A stretch of DNA of 64,000 bases from Acidovorax sp. NCPPB 3576 (GCF_028473605.1 NZ_CP097267.1:4084501-4148500), one strand, 5' to 3'. Shown: positions 1 through 10,054, counted from the stretch's first letter. Numbers and translations: made by a program. The notes: a model not told the origin generated them from the sequence alone.

Positions 1-596
1 TTTTCGGAAGGCGTCAGCGCTTCGATGTACGCAGGACGCGAGAAGATGCGCTCAGCATACTTGAGCAGCGGCGCGGCGTTCTTGCTCAGGTCGATGCCAT
101 AGTAGTCCAGGCGCCAGAGCAGGGGCGCAATGGCCACGTCCAGCATCGAGAAATTCTCGCCCAGCATGTACTTGTTCTTGAGAAACACCGGCGCCAGCTG
201 CGTGAGGCGGTCGCGGATGTGGGCGCGGGCCTTTTCCAGTGCCTTCTCGTTGCCCTTGGTGGCACGCGACTCCAGGATGTTCACGTGAATGAACAGTTCC
301 TTCTCGAAGTTCAGCAGGAACAGGCGCACACGGGCACGGTCCACCGGGTCGCCGGGCATCAGTTGCGGATGCGGGAAGCGCTCGTCAATGTACTCGTTGA
401 TGATGTTCGATTCGTACAGGATCAGGTCGCGCTCGACCAGGATGGGCACCTGTCCGTAGGGGTTCATCACGCTGATGTCTTCGGGCTTGTTGTACAGGTC
501 CACATCGCGGATTTCGAAGTCCATTCCCTTCTCGAACAGAACGAAACGGCAGCGATGGGAGAAGGGACAGGTCGTACCCGAATAAAGCACCATCAT
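1..596 (-). CDS. sspA: Stringent starvation protein A (partial, C-terminus cut by window edge)
   Basis: This is a glutathione-S-transferase-fold protein that, in the family, binds RNA polymerase under starvation rather than conjugating glutathione. The readable part starts MMVLYSGTTCPFSHRCRF. It has a thioredoxin-like N-terminus with the TCPFSHR active-site-like segment, then NPYGQVPILVERD and YESNIINEYIDERFPHP, which are typical of SspA. The stop lies outside the window at the left edge, so only about 198 codons are visible. It lies downstream of petA-petB-petC on the same strand, an arrangement common in beta- and gammaproteobacteria where sspB usually follows. Two consecutive ATG codons are possible starts. 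The call is secure, the 3' end is not seen. Confidence 0.9.
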   Translation of the reverse strand, partial: MMVLYSGTTCPFSHRCRFVLFEKGMDFEIRDVDLYNKPEDISVMNPYGQVPILVERDLILYESNIINEYIDERFPHPQLMPGDPVDRARVRLFLLNFEKELFIHVNILESRATKGNEKALEKARAHIRDRLTQLAPVFLKNKYMLGENFSMLDVAIAPLLWRLDYYGIDLSKNAAPLLKYAERIFSRPAYIEALTPSE

Positions 597-695
597 GGTG
601 AGAGGCTCCTAAAAATCAAAAAGAGTGGGCGCAGGATGCGTCCACTCTGAAAACCTGGGCAGCGCCAGGTCTGGCGCCGCAGGCGGTTGGTGCGG

Positions 696-1451
696 TTACT
701 TGATGTCTTTCCAGAAAGCTGCGTTGAGCCTCCAGGCAATCACCGTGAACACACCGAGGAAAATCAAAACCCAGACTCCGACGCGCAACCGGGTATTTTG
801 CGCTGGCTCGCCCATCCACTGCAGGTAATTGACGAGATCACCCACGGCCTGGTCGTATTGAAGGGGGCTCATTGTGCCCGGACTCACCTGCGTCCAGCCC
901 TTGAAGACTTCCGTCTTGTGGCCGTGGCTCTCGTGCTCTTCGAACACGGGGCGGCGGTCGCCCTGCAATTGCCAGAGCACGTGGGGCATGCCGACGCTCG
1001 GGAAGGCGAGATTATTCCATCCCGTGGCCTTGGTCTCGTCGCGGTAGAAAGTGCGCAGGAAGGTATAGAGGTAATCCGCCCCCGTGCCGCCGTGGCCGGC
1101 GCGCGAGCGGGCGATCACCGTGAGGTCGGGCGGATTGGCGCCGAACCAGTCCTTGGCCTGGCGTGGATCGATGGTGGCCTTCATGGTCTCGCCCACCTTT
1201 TCGGTGGTGAACAGCAGGTTGTCCTTGATCTGCTGGTCGGTGAGGCCAATGTCCTTCAAGCGGTTGAACCGCATGAACGCGGCCGAATGGCAGCTCAGGC
1301 AATAGTTGACGAAGAGCTTGGCGCCGTTCTGCAGCGAGGCCGTGTCGTTGGTCTGGACCGGTGCCTTGTCCCAGGCGATGCCGCCTTCGGCAGCCTGCGC
1401 GCCCGTGGCAATGCCCAGAGCAGCGATCAGCGTGAAGATGATTTTTTTCAT
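696..1451 (-). CDS. petC: Ubiquinol-cytochrome c reductase, cytochrome c1 subunit
   Basis: Cytochrome c1 takes electrons from the Rieske protein of complex III and passes them to a soluble cytochrome c in the periplasm. The 251-residue protein has a cleavable signal (MKKIIFTLIAALGIATGAQA), one haem c motif CLSCH near residue 54, a distal Met region (PSVGMPHVLW) and one C-terminal membrane anchor before the end WKDIK. The open frame runs far upstream through cytochrome b. I chose the ATG at 1451 because it begins the signal peptide and follows petB closely with a purine-rich ribosome site (CAGGAGACC). It is the last gene of the bc1 operon, before sspA. Confidence 0.95.
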   Translation of the reverse strand: MKKIIFTLIAALGIATGAQAAEGGIAWDKAPVQTNDTASLQNGAKLFVNYCLSCHSAAFMRFNRLKDIGLTDQQIKDNLLFTTEKVGETMKATIDPRQAKDWFGANPPDLTVIARSRAGHGGTGADYLYTFLRTFYRDETKATGWNNLAFPSVGMPHVLWQLQGDRRPVFEEHESHGHKTEVFKGWTQVSPGTMSPLQYDQAVGDLVNYLQWMGEPAQNTRLRVGVWVLIFLGVFTVIAWRLNAAFWKDIK

Positions 1452-1471
1452 GGGGTGGGTCTCCTGCCTGC

Positions 1472-2887
1472 TCAATGGGCCTTGAAGATCACGCGGTCCG
1501 GCACGGGCTTGGGCTCGCCGAGCCGGCTCCACCAAGGCATGAGCAGGAAGAAACCGAAATAGAACAGCGTGCCCACTTGCGAAACACGCTCGCCCAGTGG
1601 CGAAGGTGGCTGCACGCCCAGATAGGCCAGCGCGACGAAGTTGATCACGAAGATGCCGTACAGGTACTTGTGCCAGCTCGGACGGTAGCGGATGGACTTG
1701 ACCGGGCTCATGTCCAGCCAGGGCAGGAAGAACAGGATGATCACGGCGCCGCCCATCACGACCACGCCCCAGAACTTGGCGTCGATCAACAGCATGAGCG
1801 CGACAGCCGCGGCGGCCGCAGCCACCATGGCCACCTTGATGAAGGCCGGCAGGCGCCCCTTGACCACGCCGAAACCAGCCGCCAGCACCACGCACGCGAT
1901 GAGGGCGTACATCATCTCGCTGGTGATGGCGCGCAGCATGGAATAGAACGGCGTGAAGTACCAGACAGGCGCGATGTGCGCCGGCGTCTTGAGCGAGTCG
2001 GCAGGAATGAAGTTGTTGTATTCGAGGAAGTAGCCACCGAACTCGGGCGCGAAGAACACCACGGCCGAGAAGATGAACAGGAACACGCACACCCCGAAGA
2101 TGTCATGCACCGTGTAGTAGGGGTGGAACGGAATGCCGTCGAGCGGATGGCCCTTTTCGTCCCGAGGGGCGTTGGGGCCCTTGATTTCCACGCCATCGGG
2201 GTTGTTGGAGCCCACATCGTGCAGCGCCAGCAAGTGCGCCACCACCAGGCCCAGCAGCACCAGCGGCACGGCGATCACGTGGAAGCTGAAGAAGCGGTTC
2301 AGCGTGGCATCGCCCACCACGTAGTCGCCGCGGATCAGCAAGGCGAGGTCTGGGCCGATGAAGGGAATGGCCGCGAACAGGTTCACGATCACCTGCGCGC
2401 CCCAGTACGACATCTGGCCCCAGGGCAGCAGGTAGCCCATGAACGCCTCGGCCATCAGGGCCAGGAAGATGGCGCAGCCGAAGATCCACACCAGTTCGCG
2501 CGGCTTGCGATACGAGCCGTAGAGCAGCCCGCGGAACATGTGCAGGTACACCACCACGAAGAACGCCGAGGCGCCCGTGGAGTGCATGTAGCGGATGAGC
2601 CAGCCCCACGGCACGTCGCGCATGATGTACTCGACCGACTCGAAGGCCTTGGCCGCGTCGGGCTTGTAGTGCATCACCAGGAAGATGCCGGTGACGATCT
2701 GGATCACCAGCACCAGCAGGGCCAGGGAGCCGAAGATGTACCAGAAGTTGAAGTTCTTCGGAGCGTAGTACTCCGACATGTGGACGCGGTAGGCGTCGAA
2801 CGCGGTCGGGAACCGGTTCTCGAACCAGTTGGTGACTTTGGCGCCGGTGGAGGCGTTGGGGGAGATGTCCTTGAATTCGTGGGCCAT
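1472..2887 (-). CDS. petB: Ubiquinol-cytochrome c reductase, cytochrome b
   Basis: This is the membrane core of complex III and carries haems bL and bH and the Qo and Qi quinone sites. The protein of about 471 residues has the full set of transmembrane helices and the usual landmarks: VTGIFLVMHY, the GWLIRYMHSTGAS segment with a haem-ligating His, and a later His pair. The Qo-site tetrapeptide reads PVWY (APVWYFTPFYSML) instead of the classical PEWY. The start is taken at MAHEFKDIS (2887), which has an AGGGAA ribosome site. An ATG at 2902 overlaps the petA stop as ATGA and would add five residues. It lies between petA and petC in one operon. Confidence 0.95.
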   Translation of the reverse strand: MAHEFKDISPNASTGAKVTNWFENRFPTAFDAYRVHMSEYYAPKNFNFWYIFGSLALLVLVIQIVTGIFLVMHYKPDAAKAFESVEYIMRDVPWGWLIRYMHSTGASAFFVVVYLHMFRGLLYGSYRKPRELVWIFGCAIFLALMAEAFMGYLLPWGQMSYWGAQVIVNLFAAIPFIGPDLALLIRGDYVVGDATLNRFFSFHVIAVPLVLLGLVVAHLLALHDVGSNNPDGVEIKGPNAPRDEKGHPLDGIPFHPYYTVHDIFGVCVFLFIFSAVVFFAPEFGGYFLEYNNFIPADSLKTPAHIAPVWYFTPFYSMLRAITSEMMYALIACVVLAAGFGVVKGRLPAFIKVAMVAAAAAAVALMLLIDAKFWGVVVMGGAVIILFFLPWLDMSPVKSIRYRPSWHKYLYGIFVINFVALAYLGVQPPSPLGERVSQVGTLFYFGFFLLMPWWSRLGEPKPVPDRVIFKAH

Positions 2888-2898
2888 GTCGTGTTCCC

Positions 2899-3498
2899 TC
2901 ATGCCTTCTTGTCTTCACCGATCAGGAGCTTGGTCTCCGACAGGTACATGTGGGGAGGCACTTCCAGGTTGTCCGGCGCCGGCTTGTTCTTGAACACGCG
3001 GCCGGCCATGTCGAACGTGGAGCCGTGGCACGGGCACAGAAAGCCGCCCTTCCAGTCGTCGGGCAGCGAGGGCTGCGCACCAGGTGCGAACTTGTCCGAA
3101 GGCGAGCAGCCCAGGTGGGTGCAGATGCCCACGGCCACGAGGATTTCAGGCTTGATGGACCGGGCCTCGTTGCGGGCGTATTCGGGGGTGAGTTCGCTCG
3201 GCTTGCGCTCCGATTTCGGGTCGGCCAGTTGCGCATCCAGCGAGGGCAGCGCGGCGAGTTGATCAGGCGTGCGCTTGATGATCCACACGGGCTTGCCGCG
3301 CCATTCGACCGTGACTTTTTCGCCCGGCTTGAGATCGGAAATATCCACTTCGACCGCGGCGCCTGCCGCCTTGGCCTTCTCGGAAGGCTGGAACGTGCTC
3401 ACGAACGGTACGGCGGTTGCTACGCCGCCCACGGCACCAGCGCAGCCAGAGGCGATGAGCCACGTCCGCTTGCTGGAGTCGATTGGAGTTTCACTCAT
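2899..3498 (-). CDS. petA: Ubiquinol-cytochrome c reductase, Rieske iron-sulfur subunit
   Basis: This is the Rieske 2Fe-2S protein of complex III, the first electron acceptor from quinol at the Qo site. The 199-residue protein has an N-terminal membrane anchor preceded by SSKRTWL (a Tat-like arrangement) and the two cluster loops CTHLGC and CPCHGSTFD in the C-terminal third. It is the first gene of the petABC operon. The start at 3498 lies about 135 bases from the divergent mscL, so this gap should hold the operon promoter. Length and motif spacing are normal for the family. Confidence 0.96.
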   Translation of the reverse strand: MSETPIDSSKRTWLIASGCAGAVGGVATAVPFVSTFQPSEKAKAAGAAVEVDISDLKPGEKVTVEWRGKPVWIIKRTPDQLAALPSLDAQLADPKSERKPSELTPEYARNEARSIKPEILVAVGICTHLGCSPSDKFAPGAQPSLPDDWKGGFLCPCHGSTFDMAGRVFKNKPAPDNLEVPPHMYLSETKLLIGEDKKA

Positions 3499-3634
3499 GG
3501 GTGTCCTCGTTGTACTTCGCTGGGTGGGGCAATCGCGGAATTGTAGCGGAGTGAAAATGGGTATTCCTAGGCGTTAACACCCCTGAACCTGGGCAATACT
3601 GCGAGGGTTTTCAGCTATATCAAGGAGGGGCGAA

Positions 3635-4063
3635 ATGAGCATCGCAAAGGAATTCAAAGAGTTCGCGATCAAAGGTAATGTGGTAGATCTTGCGGTCGGC
3701 GTGATCATCGGCGGCGCCTTCGGCAAGATCGTCGATTCGGTGGTCAGCGACCTGATCATGCCGGTGGTGGGGCTGGTCTTCGGCCGGCTGGATTTCTCCA
3801 ACCTGTTCGTGGTGCTGGGCACCGTGCCGCCCGGCGTGCCGCAGACGCTGGACGCGCTCAAGAAAGCCGGCGTTCCCGTGCTGGCCTACGGCAACTTCAT
3901 CACCGTGGCGGTCAACTTCCTGATCCTGGCGTTCATCATCTTCATGATGGTCAAGCAGATCAACCGCCTCAAGCGCCAGGCGCCGGCACCCGCCCCGGCC
4001 CCGGTGGCGACGCCGGAAGACATCGTGCTGCTGCGCGAGATCCGCGACAGCCTCAAGCGCTGA
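3635..4063 (+). CDS. mscL: Large-conductance mechanosensitive channel
   Basis: This homopentameric inner-membrane channel opens under membrane tension and releases solutes during hypo-osmotic shock. The 142-residue protein begins [20 protein letters not shown], followed by TM1 ([23 protein letters not shown]), a periplasmic loop, TM2 ([19 protein letters not shown]) and an amphipathic C-terminal helix with a proline/alanine linker ([10 protein letters not shown]) before the final [16 protein letters not shown] strong AGGAGGGG ribosome site precedes the ATG. The gene is divergent from petA and stands alone, convergent with pdxA. Confidence 0.97.
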   Translation: MSIAKEFKEFAIKGNVVDLAVGVIIGGAFGKIVDSVVSDLIMPVVGLVFGRLDFSNLFVVLGTVPPGVPQTLDALKKAGVPVLAYGNFITVAVNFLILAFIIFMMVKQINRLKRQAPAPAPAPVATPEDIVLLREIRDSLKR

Positions 4064-4069
4064 AAGGCA

Positions 4070-4086
4070 GGGCGCGCGGCGCGCCC
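4070..4086. terminator. GC-rich hairpin between convergent mscL and pdxA
   Basis: A perfect 7-bp stem GGGCGCG/CGCGCCC with a 3-base loop sits just after the mscL stop and before the pdxA stop. There is no T-tract, so a role in termination is only suggested by its place between two convergent genes. Confidence 0.35.
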
Positions 4087-4122
4087 GGTGCACCCGGCAC
4101 GGGCGGCCTGCCTCCTGGCCGA

Positions 4123-5184
4123 TCAGGCGGCCGAGGCCAGCCGCCGCGCCATGCGCACCGCCTCGATCAGGCTGGAGGCATCCGCGATGCCCTGGCCGGC
4201 GATGTCGAACGCCGTGCCGTGGTCGGGACTGGTGCGCACCAGCGGCAGGCCGAGCGTCACGTTCACGCCCTTGTCCACGCCCAGGTACTTGACCGGGATC
4301 AGCCCCTGGTCGTGGTACATGGCCAGCACGGCATCGAACTCGCCGGCGCGCTGGGGCGTGTGGCGTGCCCGCATGAAGATGGTGTCTGGCGCGTAGGGGC
4401 CGTGCGCGTCCACGCCCTGCCGGCGCGCCGCCTCGACGGCCGGGGCGATCACTTCCAGCTCTTCACGGCCGAACAGGCCGCCCTCGCCCGCGTGCGGGTT
4501 CAGCCCCGCCACGCCGATGCGCGGCGCGCGGCCCAGGCTGCGCGATAGGGCTTCGTGGGTGATGCGCAGCGTGCCCAGCACGCTCTCGCGCGTGACGGCC
4601 GCGATCGCATCGCGCAGCGAAACGTGGATGCTCACCAGCACGGTGCGCAACTCGTCGCTCGCCAGCATCATGCGCACCGGCATGTCGGCCAGCGGCACGC
4701 CGGCATGGCGCGCGGCCTCGGCCTGCAGCAGCTCGGTGTGGCCGGGAAAATCCACGCCCGCGGCGCTCAGCGCCTCCTTGTGCAGCGGCGCGGTGACCAG
4801 TGCGGCGATCTCGCCGCGCAGCGCGGCCCGCGCAGCCCAGACCACGCAATCGGCCGCCGCCCGGCCGGCCTGGGCGCTCACCAGCCCGAACGGCACCGGC
4901 CCTGGCAACCCCGGCAGGGCCAGCACCGGCAGGCAGCGCGGCGGCACGCCGGCCACATCGGCGGGAGCATCCAGGGTGGCAACGGGCAGCAGCGGCTCAC
5001 CAGGGCGCCGGATGCACTGCACCGCCCGGCGCAGCGTGGCCAGATCGCCCACGGCGAAACAGCCGCGCAGATCGCCCGGCGCATCGCGGAACGCCTTGGC
5101 GACGATTTCCGGGCCGATGCCTGCGGGGTCGCCCTGGGTGATGGCCAGGGGCGGCAAGGGGGAGTCGGTAGCAGCTAAGGACAT
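4123..5184 (-). CDS. pdxA: 4-hydroxythreonine-4-phosphate dehydrogenase
   Basis: PdxA oxidises 4-phosphohydroxy-L-threonine with NAD in the DXP-dependent route to pyridoxal phosphate. The 353-residue protein shows LAITQGDPAGIGPEI at the N-terminus, the metal-binding HTELL segment, GLNPHAGEGGLFGREE and a late MYHDQGLIPVKYLG stretch, all PdxA hallmarks. It is convergent with mscL. A dispersed repeat copy lies immediately upstream of its start. In many proteobacteria pdxA is next to surA and rsmA, but here its upstream neighbour is lolD, so it appears to stand alone. Confidence 0.95.
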   Translation of the reverse strand: MSLAATDSPLPPLAITQGDPAGIGPEIVAKAFRDAPGDLRGCFAVGDLATLRRAVQCIRRPGEPLLPVATLDAPADVAGVPPRCLPVLALPGLPGPVPFGLVSAQAGRAAADCVVWAARAALRGEIAALVTAPLHKEALSAAGVDFPGHTELLQAEAARHAGVPLADMPVRMMLASDELRTVLVSIHVSLRDAIAAVTRESVLGTLRITHEALSRSLGRAPRIGVAGLNPHAGEGGLFGREELEVIAPAVEAARRQGVDAHGPYAPDTIFMRARHTPQRAGEFDAVLAMYHDQGLIPVKYLGVDKGVNVTLGLPLVRTSPDHGTAFDIAGQGIADASSLIEAVRMARRLASAA

Positions 5185-5190
5185 AAACAG

Positions 5191-5240
5191 GCTCTAGCGC
5201 ATATTCATCTAGGGCATACTGCTATTAATTTAATAGCATT
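5191..5240 (+). repeat. Dispersed palindromic repeat, copy A
   Basis: About 50 bases between lolD and pdxA contain TAGCGCA, then CTAGGGCATA, then the 17-nt palindrome GCTATTAATTTAATAGC. The same order of blocks recurs at 33201 and 47269, and shorter versions at 37218, 12871 and 8325. It is non-coding. Confidence 0.75.
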
Positions 5241-5263
5241 CATGGATCGCAAGGCGAGAGGCC

Positions 5264-6026
<763 letters not shown>

Positions 6027-6034
<8 letters not shown>

Positions 6035-7280
6035 AGCGCAAGGCCTCCGCGGGGTTCACGCGGCTCGCGCGCCAGCTGGGATAGAGGGTGGCCACGAAGG
6101 CCAGCACCAGGGAAATGACGCCGATGGGCACGATGTCGCTGCTTTGCGGCTCGCTCGGCATCTTGCTGATGAGGTAGATGTCCTTGGGCAGGAAGCTCGC
6201 GTTCAGCGCGTGCTCAATGGCCGGCACGATCACGTCGATGTTCACCGCGATCCCCAGGCCCAGCAGCAGGCCGGCCAGCGTGCCGATGACGCCCACCATC
6301 GCGCCCTGCACCACGAAGATGCCCATGATGCTGCCCGGGCTCGCGCCCAGGGTGCGCAGGATGGCGATGTCCGCGCGCTTGTCGGTCACGGTCATCACCA
6401 GCGTGGACACGAGGTTGAACGCCGCCACCGCCACGATCAGCGTGAGGATGATGAACATCATGCGTTTTTCCAGCTGCACGGCGGCGAACCAGGTGCGGTT
6501 CTGCTGCGTCCAGTCGCGGATCAGCAGGTCGCCGGTGAGCGCGTGCGCCAGCTCCTGCGCCACCTGGGGGGCGCGGTGCAGATCCTTCAGTTTGAGGCGG
6601 ATGCCGGTCGGCCCCTCCAGGCGGAAGATGCGCTCGGCGTCCTCGTGGTGCAGCAGCACCAGTGCCGAGTCGTATTCGTAATGGCCCGAGTTGAACGTGC
6701 CCGCCACCGTCATCTGCTTGAGGCGGGGCACCACGCCAGCGGGCGTCACCTGCCCGCCCGGCGCGATCAGCGTGACCGCGTCGCCCAGCCGCACGCCCAG
6801 GGCACGGGCCAGTTCGCTGCCCAGCACCACGCGGAACTCGCCCGGCACCAGGGCCTTGAGGGCTTCGACGTTTTCGGCGGCCAGATCGGTCACGTCGGCT
6901 TCGCGCAGCGGGTCGATGCCGCGCACGAGCGTGCCCTTCATGTCCTCGCCGCGCGCCAGCAGCGCCTGCGCTGCCACGAACGGCGCTGCGCCCACGACCT
7001 CGGGGTTGGCCCGCGCTTCGGACAGCGTGCGCGGCATGTCGGCCAGCGCCGCGCCGTGCGGCGCGAAGATCTCGATGTGCGAGACCACGCTCAGCATGCG
7101 GTCGCGCACCTCTTTCTGAAAACCGTTCATCACGCTGAGCACGATGATGAGCGCCGCCACGCCGAGCGCGATGCCCAGCATGGAGACGCCCGAGATGAAC
7201 GAGATGAAGCCGTTGCGCCGCGTGGCGCGCCCGGCCCGGGTGTAGCGCCAGCCCAGGGCCAGCTCGTAGGGAATTTGCAT
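6027..7280 (-). CDS. lolC: Lipoprotein-releasing ABC transporter permease LolC/E
   Basis: This is the FtsX-type permease of the Lol lipoprotein-sorting system. The 417-residue protein starts [15 protein letters not shown]. It has TM1 ([22 protein letters not shown]), a large periplasmic domain (about residues 50-260) and three C-terminal membrane segments ending [15 protein letters not shown], the usual LolC/E tail. The open frame continues far upstream, but the ATG at 7280 matches the family N-terminus. Only one permease is present here, as in many betaproteobacteria where a single LolF-like or LolC subunit serves. It is divergent from the RpfE-like gene. Confidence 0.93.
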
Positions 7281-7361
7281 GGTGTGATGGAAGGCCCGCC
7301 GCCGCTCTGGAAATGTCGGCCACCGGGCGGCGCCGATTGTGGCATCCCGGACAATAGGCCC

Positions 7362-8333
7362 ATGTCGGACACCCCCCATTTGCTCATTCCGTTCGCGGCC
7401 AGCCCCTCGGACGGATGCCAGCAGGCCTTGCAGGACCTTGCCCTGCCCCACCTCGACCGGCTGCTCGCCCGCCTGCCGCCCCCCGCCACCGACCCCGGAG
7501 ACGAGACCGATTTCATCCCCCCGCACGAGCGCGCCCTGGCCCGCCACCTGGGCTTGCCGGCCACCAGCCGCCTGGCGCCCTGGGCCGCCTGGCACCAGCG
7601 CCAGGCCGGCATCACCGGCGCCGATGGCGACGGCGCCACGGCCTGGGCCTTCGTCACGCCCTGCGAATGGCGCGTGACCACCGAGCATGTCACCGTCGGC
7701 GATCCGGCCGCGCTGCGCCTGGACGAGGCCGCGTCGCGCGCGCTGCTGGACATCGTGGCGCCCTGGTTCGCCGAGGACGGCATCGTGCTCGCCTATGAGC
7801 AGCCCACGCGCTGGCTGGCGCGCGGCGCGGTGTTCGAAGGGCTCGCCACCGCCTCGCTGGACCGCGTGATCCAGCGCGACGTGCGCGCCTGGATGCCCGA
7901 TGCAGCCCAGGCCCGCCTGCTGCACCGCCTGCAAAGCGAGATGCAGATGCTGCTCTACACCCACGCCTTCAACGACGTGCGGGCCGCCCAGGGGCTGGGG
8001 CCCGTCAACTCCTTCTGGGTGCACGGCACCGGGTCGCTGCCGCCCGCCGCCCCGCGCGCCGCGCCGCTCCCATCCCTTCCCGAGATGCCCACCGCCCTGC
8101 GCGATGCCGCCCTGGCCGAGGACTGGCGCACCTGGCGCGCCGCCTGGCAGGCGCTGGACAACGGCCCCATCGCCCGGCTGGCTGATCGCGTGGCCGCCGG
8201 CGGCGCGGCGCGGCTCACGCTGTGCGGCGAGCGCAGCGCCCTCGCCTGGCAGACGGGACCGCGCGGCTTCGTGCAAAGGATTCAAAGCCTTTTCCGGCCC
8301 CAGCGCATGAAAGACTACGGCACATTGCTATGA
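7362..8333 (+). CDS. RpfE-like conserved protein
   Basis: This 323-residue soluble protein begins MSDTPHLLIPFAASPSDGCQQAL. It matches what I recall of a beta/xanthomonad family annotated either as RpfE-type regulatory protein or as phosphoglycerate mutase-like. Its biochemical role is not established. It is Ala- and Pro-rich with no membrane segment. Adjacency to recJ is also known from the Xanthomonas rpf region, which supports the family call. Its TGA overlaps the recJ ATG (ATGA), so both should be on one transcript with coupled translation. The longer open frame upstream, running antisense to lolCD, is a shadow. Confidence 0.6.
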   Translation: MSDTPHLLIPFAASPSDGCQQALQDLALPHLDRLLARLPPPATDPGDETDFIPPHERALARHLGLPATSRLAPWAAWHQRQAGITGADGDGATAWAFVTPCEWRVTTEHVTVGDPAALRLDEAASRALLDIVAPWFAEDGIVLAYEQPTRWLARGAVFEGLATASLDRVIQRDVRAWMPDAAQARLLHRLQSEMQMLLYTHAFNDVRAAQGLGPVNSFWVHGTGSLPPAAPRAAPLPSLPEMPTALRDAALAEDWRTWRAAWQALDNGPIARLADRVAAGGAARLTLCGERSALAWQTGPRGFVQRIQSLFRPQRMKDYGTLL

Positions 8334-8345
8334 AAATAGTAGCAA
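8325..8345 (+). repeat. 17-nt palindrome overlapping the recJ start (copy F)
   Basis: TTGCTA-9-TAGCAA forms a 6-bp stem. The core GCTATGAAAATAGTAGC fits the 17-nt frame of the dispersed palindromes elsewhere in this window, and the recJ ATG lies inside it. In mRNA this hairpin would enclose the start codon and the stop of the upstream gene. Confidence 0.55.
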
Positions 8346-10051
8346 GAGACATTCCTCCGCGTGCCGCCTGGGCGCTGGAGCAGGCCGGCGTGCACCCGCT
8401 GCTGGCGCGGCTGTACGCCGCCCGCGGCGTGTGCGGCAAGGACGAGCTGGACGACGGCCTGGCCCGGCTGCTCCCCCCCGACACCCTGCTGGGCACGCGC
8501 GAGGCCGCCGTGCTGCTGGCCGACGCCATCGCGCAGGACCGCCGCCTCGTCGTGGTGGCCGACTACGACTGCGACGGCGCCACCGCCTGCGCCGTGGCCG
8601 TGCGCGGGCTGCGCCTGCTGGGCGCGCGGCAGGTGGACTACCTGGTGCCCGACCGCGTGGCGGACGGCTACGGCCTCACCCCCAGCATCGCCCGGCGCGT
8701 GCACGAGCGCGGCGCGGACGTGCTCATCACCGTGGACAACGGCATCGCCAGCGTGGACGGCGTGGCCGAGGCCAAGGCGCTGGGGCTGCAGGTGCTCGTC
8801 ACCGACCACCACCTGCCCGGCCCCGCGCTGCCGCTGGCCGATGCCATGGTCAACCCCAACCAGCCCGGCTGCACCTTCGAGAGCAAATCGATTGCCGGCG
8901 TGGGCGTCATGTTCTACGTGCTGATGGCGCTGCGCGCCGAGCTGCGCGAACGCGGCGTGTTCGACAAGGCCAGCCAGCCCAAGCTGGAGCCGCTGCTGCC
9001 GCTCGTCGCCCTGGGCACGGTGGCCGACGTGGTGCGCCTCGATAGCAACAACCGCCGCCTGGTGGCGCAGGGCCTGCGCCGCATCCGCGCGGGCGCCATG
9101 CCGGCGGGCATCGCCGCGCTGTTCGATGCCGCCGGCCGCAAGGCGCCCGTGGCGACCACCTTCGACTTCGGCTTCGCCCTGGGGCCGCGCATCAACGCCG
9201 CGGGGCGCCTGGCGGACATGACGCTGGGCATCGAATGCCTGCTGACGGACGACCCCGGCCACGCCGCGGAACTCGCCCGCACGCTCGATGCCATCAACCG
9301 CGAGCGCCGCGAGATCGAAGGCGGCATGCGCGAGCAGGCGCTGCTCATGGCCGAGAGCCTGTTCGAGGAAGGCACCGAGCCCCCGCCGGCCATCAGCGTG
9401 TTCGACCCCGACTTCCACGAAGGGGTGGTGGGCATCGTCGCCTCGCGCATCAAGGACAAGCTGCACCGCCCGACCTTCGTCTTCGCCGCCAGCGCCGCGC
9501 CGGGCAAGGGGCACGAACTCAAGGGCTCGGGGCGGTCCATTCCGGGCTTTCACCTGCGCGATGCGCTCGACCTCGTGGCCAAGCGCCACCCGGGCACGCT
9601 GCTCAAGTTCGGCGGCCACGCCATGGCGGCCGGCTGCACGGTGGCCGAGGAACACTTCGTCACCTTCGAGCGCGCCTTCGCCCAGGTCGCCCAGGAGTGG
9701 CTGGACGCCGCCACGCTCACCCGCCGGCTCGACACCGACGGGCCCCTGGCCCCCGAATACTGCCGCGCGGACATGGTGGACACGCTGCACCGCGAAGTCT
9801 GGGGCCAGGGCTTCGCGCCGCCCACGTTCAGCGAAGAGGTCGAGGTGCTTTCGCAGCGGCTGGTGGGCGAGAACAAGCACCACCTGTCGCTCAAGCTGCT
9901 GCACCAGGGCCAGCCGGTGGACGGCATCTGGTTCGGCCACACCGAGCCGTTGCCCTCGCGCGTGCTGCTGGCGTTCCGGCTGGATGTGAACGAGTGGAAG
10001 GGCGAGCGGCGGGTGCAGTTCCTGGTCGAAGCCGCGCAGGAGTCAGGCTGA
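8330..10051 (+). CDS. recJ: Single-stranded-DNA-specific exonuclease
   Basis: RecJ degrades single-stranded DNA 5'-3' in RecF-pathway recombination, mismatch repair and base-excision repair. The 573-residue protein has the DHH phosphoesterase motifs VVVADYDCDGATA, DNGI, VTDHHLPG and NPNQPGC, a conserved LGTVADVV, GPRINAAGR, and the DHHA1/OB C-terminal part (GSGRSIPGFHLRDAL, KFGGHAMAAGCT). The ATG at 8330 overlaps the stop of the RpfE-like gene and gives MKIVARDIPPRAAW, the family start. Translation must initiate within a 21-base palindrome. Confidence 0.96.
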   Translation: MKIVARDIPPRAAWALEQAGVHPLLARLYAARGVCGKDELDDGLARLLPPDTLLGTREAAVLLADAIAQDRRLVVVADYDCDGATACAVAVRGLRLLGARQVDYLVPDRVADGYGLTPSIARRVHERGADVLITVDNGIASVDGVAEAKALGLQVLVTDHHLPGPALPLADAMVNPNQPGCTFESKSIAGVGVMFYVLMALRAELRERGVFDKASQPKLEPLLPLVALGTVADVVRLDSNNRRLVAQGLRRIRAGAMPAGIAALFDAAGRKAPVATTFDFGFALGPRINAAGRLADMTLGIECLLTDDPGHAAELARTLDAINRERREIEGGMREQALLMAESLFEEGTEPPPAISVFDPDFHEGVVGIVASRIKDKLHRPTFVFAASAAPGKGHELKGSGRSIPGFHLRDALDLVAKRHPGTLLKFGGHAMAAGCTVAEEHFVTFERAFAQVAQEWLDAATLTRRLDTDGPLAPEYCRADMVDTLHREVWGQGFAPPTFSEEVEVLSQRLVGENKHHLSLKLLHQGQPVDGIWFGHTEPLPSRVLLAFRLDVNEWKGERRVQFLVEAAQESG

Positions 10052-10054
10052 CGT

